Positions 1 to 9,232 of a stretch of 44,264 bases of DNA are shown here, one piece after another. The position numbers and the translations under genes were made by a program. The notes under the pieces were generated by a model. It had not been told where the DNA came from, made no database searches, and worked only from the letters and a program-made list of their open reading frames with translations. Location: the NCBI GenBank assembly GCA_027306655.1, contig DAHUZL010000228.1:1-44264 (forward strand). The letters are read 5' to 3'. The number at the start of each line of letters is the position of its first letter. The first letter of the stretch is position 1. The stretch is from Candidatus Dormiibacterota bacterium (lineage in GTDB: Bacteria > Chloroflexota > Dormibacteria > Aeolococcales > Bog-877).

Positions 1-1071
1 CTCGCCCGGCCCCGCGAGCCGATGCCGGACCACCTCGCGGCCGCCCTGCTCGATGACCACCTCCTGGGTGTCCACCCGGACCTCCACGGGCTGCCCGACC
101 AGCTGGGCGGGCACCGAGTAGCGGGCGGAGGCGAACCGCACCGTCTGCAGCCGGTCCCCCTTGCGCAGCTCACCCCGACGCAGCGGTGGCCGCAGCGAGG
201 GCAATGGCCGCACCCACGCCCGCTCCTGCTCGAGCCGCGCCTGCGGCACCGCCTGGGTCTCGGCGTGCACCCGGCTGTTGACCTCCAGATCCCACTCCCG
301 GGCCGCCTGGTTGCCCTGCCCGGGGGTGGCGAACCCCTCGGCGGGGACCACCAGGTCCCGTTGGGCATAGCCGCAGAGGTGCTCCACCGCCCCCTTCGAC
401 TCCGGGTCCGCCGCCTCGCAGAAATCCGGCTGGAACCCAAAGTGGACGGCAAAGCGCAGATAGTCCGCCTGCGGCACCACCTGGTTGGCCACCACCCCGG
501 CCTTGAGGCAGCTCATCCGGTCGGTGAGGGCCTTGGCCGGCACCCCGCCCAGCTCCTCAAAGCACTCGGCCAGCATCCCGAGGGTGATCTCCAGCCTCTG
601 GGTGGGGGCGAAGCGCACGAACCGGTACCGGCTCCAGCACAACACCGCGCAGAACATCTGCAACTGGTTATCCACCGGAGTCCAATCGAACACCAGGTAC
701 TCGCCCGGGGTGGGGATCCAGGGCCGGTAGGTACGCCGGTGGTGCCGCCAGTCCGCCTTCGCCCGAGCCACCGCCCGGCGCAGGTTGCGGGCCGACCCCG
801 CGTAGCCCGCCGCCTTCACCTGGGGCCCGAGCCGCTTGGCCGAGATCCTGCCATCGGTGGCTCGCACCTTGGCCTCGATCACCGCCCGCACCGGGTCGGT
901 GTTCTTGGCCACTGTCCGCGGCGGTCTCCGCCAGGGCCCTCCGGCTCGCTGCCGTTCGATCACTCGCTTGACCGTGAGGTCACTGACTCCGCATAGCTGC
1001 CCGGCAGCTCGGAAGCTGCCCAGTTGTTGGTAGGCGTCGATGATGTTCACCTGCTCCCTCGTACTCTTCAT
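1..1071 (-). CDS. istA: IS21-family transposase IstA, 3' part beyond window
   Basis: I translated the minus strand by hand from the ATG at 1071. It stays open for 357 codons to base 1, so the C-terminus lies outside the window. The N-terminal part (about residues 15-40) looks like a helix-turn-helix (GQLCGVSDLTVKRV). An RNase H-like DDE core follows: D129 in VFDWTPVDNQ, D184 in ALTDRMS and E230 in SKGAVEHLCGY. The D-x54-D-x45-E spacing and the SKG/E context are typical of IS21 transposases. IstA normally works with the ATPase IstB, encoded immediately downstream; istB would lie beyond base 1. The element's terminal repeats lie just upstream of the start codon. The reading frame shows no damage, so the copy may be active if istB is present. 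Confidence 0.9.
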   Translation of the reverse strand, partial: MKSTREQVNIIDAYQQLGSFRAAGQLCGVSDLTVKRVIERQRAGGPWRRPPRTVAKNTDPVRAVIEAKVRATDGRISAKRLGPQVKAAGYAGSARNLRRAVARAKADWRHHRRTYRPWIPTPGEYLVFDWTPVDNQLQMFCAVLCWSRYRFVRFAPTQRLEITLGMLAECFEELGGVPAKALTDRMSCLKAGVVANQVVPQADYLRFAVHFGFQPDFCEAADPESKGAVEHLCGYAQRDLVVPAEGFATPGQGNQAAREWDLEVNSRVHAETQAVPQARLEQERAWVRPLPSLRPPLRRGELRKGDRLQTVRFASARYSVPAQLVGQPVEVRVDTQEVVIEQGGREVVRHRLAGPGE

Positions 1072-1140
1072 GGGGGCCTCCGGGCGGGTGGCGGCTAACA
1101 GCACCACCACCTTCGCTCTGGAGGCCCTTTCCGGTCCGGC

Positions 1141-1200
1141 CTAGCTCAGCCGAGGGCGCTTACTTTCACTTGGCCACAACCGCTTACTTTGAGGCGGCCA
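1141..1200 (-). repeat. IS21 terminal region with internal direct repeats
   Basis: Two copies of cgcttacttt lie 24 bp apart at 1157-1166 and 1181-1190. On the minus strand they read AAAGTAAGCG. IS21-family ends carry several such roughly 20-bp repeats, which bind the transposase. The element probably ends at the CA (TG on the minus strand) at 1199-1200, but the other end is outside the window. I could not identify a target-site duplication. Confidence 0.75.
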
Positions 1201-1813
<613 letters not shown>

Positions 1814-1833
1814 ACGGGTGAGCCGCTCCCTCC

Positions 1834-1862
1834 ATGATACCCCGGGGCCGGCCCCGTGACGC
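1834..1862 (-). promoter_or_regulatory. Putative ssrA promoter
   Basis: On the minus strand a -10-like TATCAT (1834-1839) sits 17 bp from a poor -35-like GCGTCA (1857-1862). Transcription would start about 14-16 nt before the mature tmRNA 5' end, leaving a short leader for RNase P to remove. The -10 is good and the -35 weak. Confidence 0.5.
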
Positions 1863-1916
1863 ATCGACCGTCGCCGCCGCGCGCTCGTGCTCCGGCGCCG
1901 CTCCGCGACCGGCCGC

Positions 1917-2393
1917 TCACCGGGGCCCGATGACGTGGCGGCGGAGGGCGCGGTCGATCTGCCGCCGGGCCTCGCGCTCCGCGATCGCCTCGCGCTTGTC
2001 GACCTGGCGCTTGCCCCGGCAGACCCCCACCTCGCACTTCACCCGGTTGCGGCTCAGATGGAGGTCGAGCGGCACCAGGGTGTGGCCGGGCTGGCGGGCG
2101 ACGCCCTGGAGATGGTCGATCTGGCGGCGGTGGAGGAGGAGCCGGCGGCGCCGGAGCGGCTCGTGGTTCTGCCGGTTGCCCTGCTCGTAGGGACGGACGT
2201 GGGCCCCCAGCAGCCAGGCCTGCCCGCCCTCGACCCGGACGTACGCCTCCGCGATCTGGCTGCCGCCCTGCCGGATCGAGCGGACCTCGGTGCCGGTGAG
2301 CTGGAGGCCGGCCTCCACCCGCTCCAGCACGAAGTAGTCGTGGAGGGCGCGCCGGTTGCGCGCCAGCACGCCGTCCCGGGCCGCCCCGGTCAC
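1917..2393 (-). CDS. smpB: SsrA-binding protein SmpB
   Basis: This 158-residue protein binds the tRNA-like domain of tmRNA and brings it to stalled ribosomes. Family hallmarks are visible: the N-terminal RRALHDYFVLERVEAGLQL strand, the GTEVRSIRQG motif, YVRVEGGQAWLLGAHV, and a basic C-terminal tail (about residues 120-158) of the kind that occupies the mRNA channel. Length matches the usual 150-160 residues. The GTG start overlaps the fmt stop as GTGA, implying coupled translation. ssrA follows 103 bp downstream on the same strand, so both halves of the trans-translation system are adjacent. No oddities. Confidence 0.97.
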   Translation of the reverse strand: MTGAARDGVLARNRRALHDYFVLERVEAGLQLTGTEVRSIRQGGSQIAEAYVRVEGGQAWLLGAHVRPYEQGNRQNHEPLRRRRLLLHRRQIDHLQGVARQPGHTLVPLDLHLSRNRVKCEVGVCRGKRQVDKREAIAEREARRQIDRALRRHVIGPR

Positions 2394-3337
2394 GCCGCCC
2401 CCGGCGGGACGGGAGGAGGGCGCCGGCCCCGGAGGTAGGCGGCGGCCGCCATCGGCCGCCCCGAGGGCGGCTGCACCCGCTCGCAGCGGAAGGCCGCGTC
2501 CCCGGTCCGCACCAGCACCGCCTCCCCGTCGATCCCGAGCACCGTCCCCGGCGCCGCCGCCGCCCCGCCGGCCGGCAGCGGCACGGGACGGCCGGCCAAG
2601 AGCCGCACCCGCCCGCCGCCCAGCGGGACCGTCACCTGCGGCCAGGGCTGGAGCGCCCGCAGGTGGCGGTCGATCGCGGTGGCGTCCCGGGCCCAGTCGA
2701 GGGCACCGTCCTGGCGACGCAGCACCGGGGAGGAGGTGGCCATCGCCCCATCCTGGGGGATCGCCACCGCCGTGCCCCGCCGGAGGCGGTCGAGCACGTC
2801 GACCAGGAGCGCGGCGCCGACCTCCGCCAGCGACGCCCGCAGCGCCGGGGCGGTCACGGTCGCGGCCATCGGCACCCGCACCTGGCCCAGCACCGGCCCG
2901 GTGTCGAGCCCCGCCTCCATCCGCATCAGGCTGACCCCGGTCTCGGCGTCGCCGGCCAGGATGGCGGCCTGGATCGGGGACGCGCCCCGGTGCCGGGGCA
3001 GCAGCGAGGGGTGGACCCCGAGCCCGCCGTACCGCGGCCCCTCGGGCCCGCCGAGGAGGGCGGGAGGGACCCGCTGGCCGTAGGACGCCACCACCAGGGC
3101 CTCGCCGCCCAGGACACGGACGGCTGCGACCGCCTCGGGGGCGCCCAGCCGGGGCGGCTGCAGCACCGAGATCCCGCGGGCGCGGGCCTCGTCGCGGAGC
3201 GGCCGGGGGGCGGCGCGGCCGCGGTCGCCGGGGCGGTCCGGGGCGGTGACCACCGCCGCCACCTGGTGACCGGCCCCCAGCGCCGCCCGGAGGCTCGGCA
3301 CCGCGAAGGCGTCCGACCCGCAGACGACCAGGCGCAC
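2390..3337 (-). CDS. fmt: Methionyl-tRNA formyltransferase
   Basis: Transfers a formyl group from 10-formyl-THF to Met-tRNAfMet for translation initiation. The N-terminal formyltransferase domain (about residues 1-185) contains the GVHPSLLPRHRGASPIQ signature (family consensus close to NVHxSLLPxxRGAAPIQ, where N is replaced by G here) and GLDTGPVLGQ. The C-terminal OB-like domain includes WPQVTVPLGGGRVRL. At 315 residues it is of normal length. The start is GTG, MRLVVCGSDAFAVPSL. The gene follows the KimA-like transporter by 7 bp and overlaps smpB by 4 nt. Peptide deformylase (def), the usual partner between priA and fmt, is not in this window; the transporter occupies that slot. Confidence 0.95.
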   Translation of the reverse strand: MRLVVCGSDAFAVPSLRAALGAGHQVAAVVTAPDRPGDRGRAAPRPLRDEARARGISVLQPPRLGAPEAVAAVRVLGGEALVVASYGQRVPPALLGGPEGPRYGGLGVHPSLLPRHRGASPIQAAILAGDAETGVSLMRMEAGLDTGPVLGQVRVPMAATVTAPALRASLAEVGAALLVDVLDRLRRGTAVAIPQDGAMATSSPVLRRQDGALDWARDATAIDRHLRALQPWPQVTVPLGGGRVRLLAGRPVPLPAGGAAAAPGTVLGIDGEAVLVRTGDAAFRCERVQPPSGRPMAAAAYLRGRRPPPVPPGAA

Positions 3338-3344
3338 CCGACGG

Positions 3345-5897
3345 TCAGCGCGGCCGGGGGGCCGCGGACTCCAGGTGATAGGGGACGTCGGCGACGGCCA
3401 GGTCGGCGCGCCCGAGGAGGGCGCGCTTGACCGCCAACGCCCGGTGGTTGTGGAGCGGCTGGCGCCACCACCGGGCCACCACCAGCTCCGGCAGCACCAC
3501 CGTGCAGAGCGGGTCGGGATGGCCGCGACGCCAGGCGTCGATGTAGGCGAGGAGGGGGTCGGTGATGCTGCGGAACGGGGACGTGATGATGATCGGGTCG
3601 GGACCGGCGGCCCCGTCGGTTCCCGGGATGCGGGCCACGAACGCCGCCCAGGCCGCTCGGAAGCGGGCCGACTCCCGCCCGGGCGCCTCGGCGTCCTCGA
3701 TCGTCTCGCCGGCGGACACGTGGACCGGGATCACCTCGCCCGCGATCCGGGACGCGTACTGGAGCGCGCGCGCGGCGAGGGGGTCGAGCCGGGAGATCGG
3801 CACCAGCGCCACGTGCGCCGCCCGGGCGGCGCGGCCCGCCGGGCCGGGGTCGCCGGCCGGGCCCGCCGGGGCCGGGAGGCTGGCCGCGACCATCCCCGGG
3901 CGGCGGAGCAGCTGCAGCTTCACCCGCAGCAGGAGCGGGCGGCGGACCAGGTCGACCCAGCCCCGCCGAAGGGTCGCCTCCGGCAGCACCACCGTGATCA
4001 CCCGGCCCGGGGACTCGGACTGGATCCGGTCCAGGTCGCGCCAGAGCGCGCGCAGACGACGGCCGGCGCGGAGCCGGCGCTGCTCCAGGTCCACCACCAC
4101 CACTGGCGGCCCCAGCGCCCGCGCATACGCCATCGCCCGCGCGCTGGCGGCACCGTGGGCGGGGGCGAGCCCCTGCACCACCACCACCGGGCCCAGCTCG
4201 ACCGGGGGCACCGGCAGCGACTCGGCCGCCTGCAGGCGGCCGGCGATGGAGCGGTAGTGGCGGTGGATCAGCGTGAAGATCGCGACCAGGAGGGGGATCA
4301 GGATGAGGACCACCCAGGCCCCCCGGGGGGTCTTGGTGACGATGATGATGCCGTCGACTAGCAGCGTCGCCAGCGCGCCCACCCCGTTGATCACCACATT
4401 GCGGCGCCAGTGGCGGCCGCGGTCGCGGATCCAGTGGCGCACCATCGCGCTCTGGGCCAGGGTGAAGGCGGTGAACACCCCGAGCGCATAGAGGTTGATG
4501 AGGGCGTCGGTGCTGCCGCTGAAGACCGTCAGCAGGACGGCGGCGCTGACGGCGAGGAAGATGATCGCGGTCGAGTAGACGAGCCGGCTGCCGAGGTGGG
4601 CGAGCCGGTGGGGCAGGTGGTCGTCGCGGGCCAGGATCGCCGCCAATCGAGGAAACCCGTTGAAGCTGGTGTTGGCGGCGAGGATCAGGACCAGGGTGGT
4701 GGAGAACTGGACCACGTAGAAGAACCAGCCACCGATTCCGACGAAGACGCTGCGCGCCAGCTGCGCCACCACCGTCGGGCTCCCGCTCAGGTGGGGCTCG
4801 GCGCCGTAGGCCAGGTCGAGGACGTCGACCCCGACGAAGAGCACGATCAGGATCACCCCCAGGCGCACCAGGGTGCGCTGGGCGTTGTGCACCTCGGGGG
4901 GCTGGAAGCTCGGCACGCTGTTGGACACCGCCTCGATCCCGGTCATCGAGGAGGACCCGGAGGCGAAGGCGGTGAGGATCAGCAGCGGGGTCAGGGCGCG
5001 GGCGGAGCCGGCGACGGGCGGGTAGTGCCCGAGCGGGTGGTGGACCGCGCCGAAGAGCAGGGCGCGGACCAGCCCGACCACGATCAGGCAGCCGAAGCTG
5101 AGGACGAACGCGTAGGTGGGCGCGGCGAAGATCGCCCCCGCCTCCCGCACCCCGCGCAGGTTGCCCACCACCAGGAGCGCGATGAACCCCACCCCGAGGG
5201 CGACCTTGAGCCCGCCCAGGGCACCGAACGCCGACACCAGGGCGTCGACCCCCGAGGAGACGGAGACCGACACCGTCAGCACGTAGTCGACGAGGAGGGC
5301 CGCCCCGGCGACCAGGCCGAAGGTCACCCCGAGGTGCTGGCGCGCCGCGGCGTAGGAGCCGCCGCCGTGGGGATGCCCGGCCACCACCTGGCGGTAGGAG
5401 GTCACCACCAGCGCCATCAGGACCGCGATGGCGATGCCGATGGGGATGTTGATGGCGAGGGCGGTGGCCCCGGCGGTGGCCAGGATCGCGAGCCCCGCCT
5501 CCGGCCCGTAGGCCATCGACGAGAGCGCGTCGGAGGAGAGGATCGGCAGCGCCCGCACCATCGAGAGCCGCTCCGTCTCCAGCGCCTGGGTCGGCAGCGG
5601 CCGCCCCAGCAGGGTTCGGCGCAGCCGCACCAGCGTACGGCCGGCCCCGGCGGCGGGGAGGTCAGCGTCCGGGGTCGCCTCGATCTCGCCGGGGCCGGTC
5701 AGGACGAACCGGCCCTGGTGGGTCCGCTCGTACCGGATGTAGCTGTCCCCGGGGCGTCCCCCGGGTCGCACCACCGAGCGGTCGAGGCGGCCCCCGATCC
5801 GGGTCGGGGTCGGGTGTCCGGGGGACGGCGGCGGGGGGGTGGGATCGGGCACTCGGTCCTGGTCGCTCACGACGGCGCGGGGGGGCGGGCGGGACAC
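3345..5897 (-). CDS. KimA-like APC-superfamily transporter with double C-terminal domain
   Basis: An 850-residue membrane protein. After a Pro-rich N-terminus (about 1-110), the motif LPILSSDALSSMAYGPE begins an APC-type core of roughly 11-12 helices ending near residue 560. This motif and the C-terminal RWWRQPLHNHRALAVKRAL followed by VADVPYHL are close to the B. subtilis KimA/YdaO proton-coupled potassium importers. The cytoplasmic tail (about 560-850) appears to hold two related alpha/beta segments, each containing a VVLPE strand, and is longer than in KimA (about 600 residues in total). Substrate K+ is the best guess; an amino acid is possible. GTG start; 37 bp after priA and 7 bp before fmt. 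No c-di-AMP riboswitch fits in the short upstream gap. Confidence 0.85.
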   Translation of the reverse strand: MSRPPPRAVVSDQDRVPDPTPPPPSPGHPTPTRIGGRLDRSVVRPGGRPGDSYIRYERTHQGRFVLTGPGEIEATPDADLPAAGAGRTLVRLRRTLLGRPLPTQALETERLSMVRALPILSSDALSSMAYGPEAGLAILATAGATALAINIPIGIAIAVLMALVVTSYRQVVAGHPHGGGSYAAARQHLGVTFGLVAGAALLVDYVLTVSVSVSSGVDALVSAFGALGGLKVALGVGFIALLVVGNLRGVREAGAIFAAPTYAFVLSFGCLIVVGLVRALLFGAVHHPLGHYPPVAGSARALTPLLILTAFASGSSSMTGIEAVSNSVPSFQPPEVHNAQRTLVRLGVILIVLFVGVDVLDLAYGAEPHLSGSPTVVAQLARSVFVGIGGWFFYVVQFSTTLVLILAANTSFNGFPRLAAILARDDHLPHRLAHLGSRLVYSTAIIFLAVSAAVLLTVFSGSTDALINLYALGVFTAFTLAQSAMVRHWIRDRGRHWRRNVVINGVGALATLLVDGIIIVTKTPRGAWVVLILIPLLVAIFTLIHRHYRSIAGRLQAAESLPVPPVELGPVVVVQGLAPAHGAASARAMAYARALGPPVVVVDLEQRRLRAGRRLRALWRDLDRIQSESPGRVITVVLPEATLRRGWVDLVRRPLLLRVKLQLLRRPGMVAASLPAPAGPAGDPGPAGRAARAAHVALVPISRLDPLAARALQYASRIAGEVIPVHVSAGETIEDAEAPGRESARFRAAWAAFVARIPGTDGAAGPDPIIITSPFRSITDPLLAYIDAWRRGHPDPLCTVVLPELVVARWWRQPLHNHRALAVKRALLGRADLAVADVPYHLESAAPRPR

Positions 5898-5934
5898 CGC
5901 ATTATCGCCCGCCCGCCGCGGGCCGCCGGGGACC

Positions 5935-7860
5935 TCACAGCTCGGGGTCGAGCTCGATCGACCAGCCGGGGCCGGCGGGAAGACCGTCGCGCACCGGCCC
6001 CAGGTCCGGGCCCCGGAGCGTCACCTGCCAGCGAAACCGCCCCCGCAGGCGGTGGATGAAGGCGGGGCTGGGCCCGAGCACCTCGACCCCGGCGGCCTCG
6101 GCGCCACGCAGCCGATCGGCGAGCGCTGCGGCCTGGCCCTGCGCCCGGGCGTCGTCGGGGTCGCTGCAGGTGACCACCCCGAGGCGGCTGAAGGGCGGGA
6201 AGCCGAGCGCCCGGCGGACCCCGAGCTCGTCCCGGGCGAACCCCCAGTAGTCGTGCGCCACCGCGTGCCGGACGGCGGGGTGGTCGGGGCTGTACGTCTG
6301 CAGGATCACCCGCGCCGGCTCGTCGCCGCGGCCGGCCCGCCCCGCGACCTGGGTGAGCAGGGCGAAGGTGGTGGCGGAGGCGCGGAAGTCGGGGAGGTGG
6401 AGCTGGGTGTCGGCATTGACGATCCCCACCACCTGGACCCCCGGCAGGTCCCAGCCCTTGGCCACCATCTGGGTGCCGATCATGAGGTCCGCCTGGCGGC
6501 TGCGGAACGCCTCATAGAGGCGGGCGTGGTCGTCGCGGTGGGCGACGGTGTCGCGGTCCATGCGCAGGAGCCGGGCGGCGGGCCACCGGTGGCCGACCTC
6601 CGCCTCCAACCGCTGGGTCCCCATCCCGAGGGCCTTGATCGCCGCCGACCCGCAGCCGGGGCAGCGGCTGGGCACCGGCGTGTGGTGGCCGCAGTAGTGG
6701 CAGACGCAGCCGGCCCGGTCGGCGTGGTGCACCAGCGCCACCGAGCAGTGCGGGCACTGGAGCGGCAGGCCGCAGCCGCGGCAGAGGACGACCGTGGCCG
6801 TGCCCCGGCGGTTGAGGAAGAGGATCGCCTGACCGCCCCGCGCGAGGGCCTCGTCCAGGGCCCGCGCCAGCGGCGGCGAGAAGGGCGAGCGGCGGCCCTG
6901 GGCCAGCTCCCCGCGCAGGTCGACCACCTCGATCGCCGGCAGCGGCCGGCCCGCGATCCGCTCGGTCAGCCGCAGCCGGGTGAGCCCCCCGACCTCCGCC
7001 TGGTGATGGGTCTCGATCCTGGGGGTGGCGCTCCCGAGCACGATCGGGATCCCGAGGTGCCGCCCGATCCGGCGGGCGACGTCAACCGCGTGGTAGCGGG
7101 GGACCCGGTCCTGCCGGTAGGCGGAGGAGTCCTCCTCGTCGACGACGACCACCCCCAGCCGGGTGAGCGGCGCGAAGATGGCGCTGCGCGATCCCACCAC
7201 CACCGGGGCACGTCCGGCGCGGATGCGGCGCCACTGGGCGGCCCGCTCGGCGTCGGTGAGGGCGGAGTGGAGGATCGCCACCCGGCCCGGGAAGCGGCCG
7301 TCGAACCGGCGGACGGTCTGGGGCGTGAGCGAGATCTCCGGGACCAGGACGACCGCCTCCCGCCCCCGCTCGAGAGCGGCCGCGATCACGGCCAGGTAGA
7401 CCTCGGTCTTGCCCGAGCCGGTGACGCCGTGGAGGAGGAAGTCGTGGGCCCGGCCCTGGTCGAGGGCGGCGACCACCGCCGCGACCGCCGCCGCCTGGGC
7501 CGGTTCGAGCGCCGGCGCCGCCGTCCCGTCCCCCCCCGCGCCGGGCGTCCCGAGGGTCGCGCGCCCGGGCCCGCGCGGGGCGACGCGGCGGATCGGCCGC
7601 ACCCGGCGGAGCGCCGGCGGCAGCATCGCCCGCACCACCTCCCGCAGCGGGCTGGCGCAGGCCCAGGCGATGGCGGGCGCGCAGGCCACGAGGTGATCGG
7701 GCAGGAGCGGCTCCTCGTCGTAGAGCGCCTCCACCTCGCGGAGGTCGGCGTGGGCGGAGCCGGCGCCGAGGCGGACCACGTAGCCCAGCAGCCGCCGCCG
7801 TCCGAGCGGGACGACGACCCGGTGGCCGAGCCGGATCCGGTCCCGGAGCGCGGGCGGCAC
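5935..7860 (-). CDS. priA: Primosomal replication-restart helicase PriA (5' end uncertain)
   Basis: A 3'-5' superfamily 2 helicase that reloads the replisome at stalled forks. Visible: Walker A VTGSGKTEVYL, the DEED box in VVVDEEDSSAYRQ, ILFLNRRG, and two pairs of zinc-binding CxxC knuckles (CRGCGLPLQCPHC and CHYCGHH...CPGCGS), then motifs V/VI (QVAGRAGRG). 641 residues from the GTG at 7860. That start is probably too short. The conserved PriA N-terminus FDYAVP is encoded in frame directly upstream (the GTG is the V of FDYAV). The frame stays open up to coaBC with no ATG, GTG or TTG, so translation may begin at the CTG at 7908 or another non-AUG codon. A GAGGAGG site lies about 30 nt upstream of that CTG. 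Confidence 0.93.
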   Translation of the reverse strand: MPPALRDRIRLGHRVVVPLGRRRLLGYVVRLGAGSAHADLREVEALYDEEPLLPDHLVACAPAIAWACASPLREVVRAMLPPALRRVRPIRRVAPRGPGRATLGTPGAGGDGTAAPALEPAQAAAVAAVVAALDQGRAHDFLLHGVTGSGKTEVYLAVIAAALERGREAVVLVPEISLTPQTVRRFDGRFPGRVAILHSALTDAERAAQWRRIRAGRAPVVVGSRSAIFAPLTRLGVVVVDEEDSSAYRQDRVPRYHAVDVARRIGRHLGIPIVLGSATPRIETHHQAEVGGLTRLRLTERIAGRPLPAIEVVDLRGELAQGRRSPFSPPLARALDEALARGGQAILFLNRRGTATVVLCRGCGLPLQCPHCSVALVHHADRAGCVCHYCGHHTPVPSRCPGCGSAAIKALGMGTQRLEAEVGHRWPAARLLRMDRDTVAHRDDHARLYEAFRSRQADLMIGTQMVAKGWDLPGVQVVGIVNADTQLHLPDFRASATTFALLTQVAGRAGRGDEPARVILQTYSPDHPAVRHAVAHDYWGFARDELGVRRALGFPPFSRLGVVTCSDPDDARAQGQAAALADRLRGAEAAGVEVLGPSPAFIHRLRGRFRWQVTLRGPDLGPVRDGLPAGPGWSIELDPEL

Positions 7861-7910
7861 CGCGTAGTCGAACCCCTCCTGCTGGGGGCCGGATGCCGCC
7901 TCGGGCAGGA

Positions 7911-7935
7911 CGGTCGCGACCGCCCGGGCGGTCGC
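7911..7935. promoter_or_regulatory. Nested perfect palindromes in front of priA
   Basis: Positions 7916-7935 form a perfect 20-bp palindrome (half-site gcgaccgccc). A second, perfect 12-bp palindrome (cggtcgcgaccg) overlaps it at 7911-7922. They lie between the coaBC stop codon, with its GAGGAGG motif, and the likely priA start. As RNA they could form alternative hairpins hiding or presenting the priA start; as DNA they could bind a dimeric regulator. Function is inferred only. Confidence 0.4.
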
Positions 7936-7939
7936 CTCC

Positions 7940-9232
7940 TCAGCCGTGGTCGGGGGGACCGGCCAGCCGAGCCGCGGCGTCCAGGATCGCGGCCGCCACC
8001 TCCGACTTGGGGCCGAAGGGGACGCGTCTCCCGACCCCGTCCGCCCCCACGATGAGGACGCCGGCCCCCTCGCCCCCCATCGCCGAGTCCGGCCCCACCA
8101 CCCGGTTGGCCACCAGCAGATCCACCCCCTTGGCGCGCAGCTTGGCTCGCGCCGGGCCCTCCAGCTCCCCGGTCTCGGCGGCGAAGCCGACCACGACGCA
8201 GCCGGGCGGCCGCTCGGCGACCACGGCCCTGAGGATGTCGGGCGTGGGGACCAGGTCCAGCCGGAGGCGGTCGCGCCCGGCCCGGCGCAGCTTCTCCCCC
8301 GCCGGCGCGGCGACCCGCCAGTCCGCCACCGCCGCCGCCATCAGCACCAGCCGGGCCCGGGGGAGGACGGAGCGCACCGCGGCCAGCATCTCCTCGGCCG
8401 TCCCCACCTCGACGACGCGCAGCCCGGGCGCGGGAGGCGGGGGCGGGGCCGCCGTCACCAGCACCACCTCGGCCCCGTGTCGCCGGGCGGCGACGGCGAG
8501 GGCCAGGCCCATCCGGCCGCTGCTCCGGTTGCCGAGGAAGCGGACGGGGTCGACCGGCTCGCGGGTTCCCCCGGCGGTGACCAGGACCAGGGCGCCGGCG
8601 AGGGGGGACGGTGGGGCGCTGGGGTCGGGGGCTCGGCCCGGGTCGGGGGCGGCTTTGAGCGCGTCCGTCACCGCCAGCACCAGCGCCTCCACCGGGGCCA
8701 GGCGGCCGATGTCGTCGCGGCCGGAGGCCAGCCGGCCCCGGACCGGTCCCACCACCCGGGCGCCGCGGTCGGCCAGGGTCGCCAGGTGGGCGCGGGTCGC
8801 CGGGTGCTCCCACATCGCCGCCTCCATCGCCGGCGCCACCACCAGGGGCGCCGGGCAGGCGAGGGCGGTCGCGCCGACGACCTCGTCGGCGAGGCCGAGG
8901 GCGAGGCGGGCGCACATGTCGGCGGTGGCCGGCACCACCAGCTGCACCTCGGCCCAGGCGCCCAGCTCCAGGTGGGCCATGCCGTGCCCGGGCCCCAGGG
9001 CCGCGGGCGCCGCCCCGGGCGGCTCGAGCAGGGTGGTCGCCACCGGCCCGCCCGCCAGCGCCTGGAGCGTCATGGGGGCGATGAAGGCCTGGGCGCCCGG
9101 GCTCATCGTGACCCGGACCACGGCCCCCGCCCGGCGCAGGGTGGTCAGCAGCTCGGGGACCTTGACCACGGCGATCCCGCCGCAGACGTGGACCAGGATC
9201 CGCCGCCCGCTGAGCCCACCCGCTCCGGTCAC
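7940..9232 (-). CDS. coaBC: Bifunctional CoaBC, phosphopantothenoylcysteine synthase/decarboxylase
   Basis: Makes 4'-phosphopantetheine in CoA synthesis: CoaB joins cysteine to phosphopantothenate and CoaC decarboxylates it using FMN. The N-terminal CoaC flavoprotein domain spans about residues 1-180 and the CoaB domain about 200-430. CoaB is typical: LVTAGGTREPVDPVRFLGNRSSGRMG and LVPTPDIL. CoaC keeps the catalytic His in AHLELG, but two usual active-site residues differ. The PxMN motif reads PAMEAAMW (Asn to Glu), and the clasp cysteine region reads LASGRDDIGR without Cys. Actinobacterial CoaC proteins also depart at these places as I recall, so activity may be retained. GTG start overlapping gmk by 4 nt (GTGA). 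rpoZ, often between gmk and coaBC, is absent. Confidence 0.94.
   Translation of the reverse strand: MTGAGGLSGRRILVHVCGGIAVVKVPELLTTLRRAGAVVRVTMSPGAQAFIAPMTLQALAGGPVATTLLEPPGAAPAALGPGHGMAHLELGAWAEVQLVVPATADMCARLALGLADEVVGATALACPAPLVVAPAMEAAMWEHPATRAHLATLADRGARVVGPVRGRLASGRDDIGRLAPVEALVLAVTDALKAAPDPGRAPDPSAPPSPLAGALVLVTAGGTREPVDPVRFLGNRSSGRMGLALAVAARRHGAEVVLVTAAPPPPPAPGLRVVEVGTAEEMLAAVRSVLPRARLVLMAAAVADWRVAAPAGEKLRRAGRDRLRLDLVPTPDILRAVVAERPPGCVVVGFAAETGELEGPARAKLRAKGVDLLVANRVVGPDSAMGGEGAGVLIVGADGVGRRVPFGPKSEVAAAILDAAARLAGPPDHG

Noticed and set aside
5898-5934. A c-di-AMP (ydaO) riboswitch for the KimA-like gene
   Set aside because: Only 37 bp separate it from priA, too short for this riboswitch.
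5839-8055. A 2.2-kb plus-strand open frame opposite priA
   Set aside because: Same cause: it mirrors priA codons and shows no domain.
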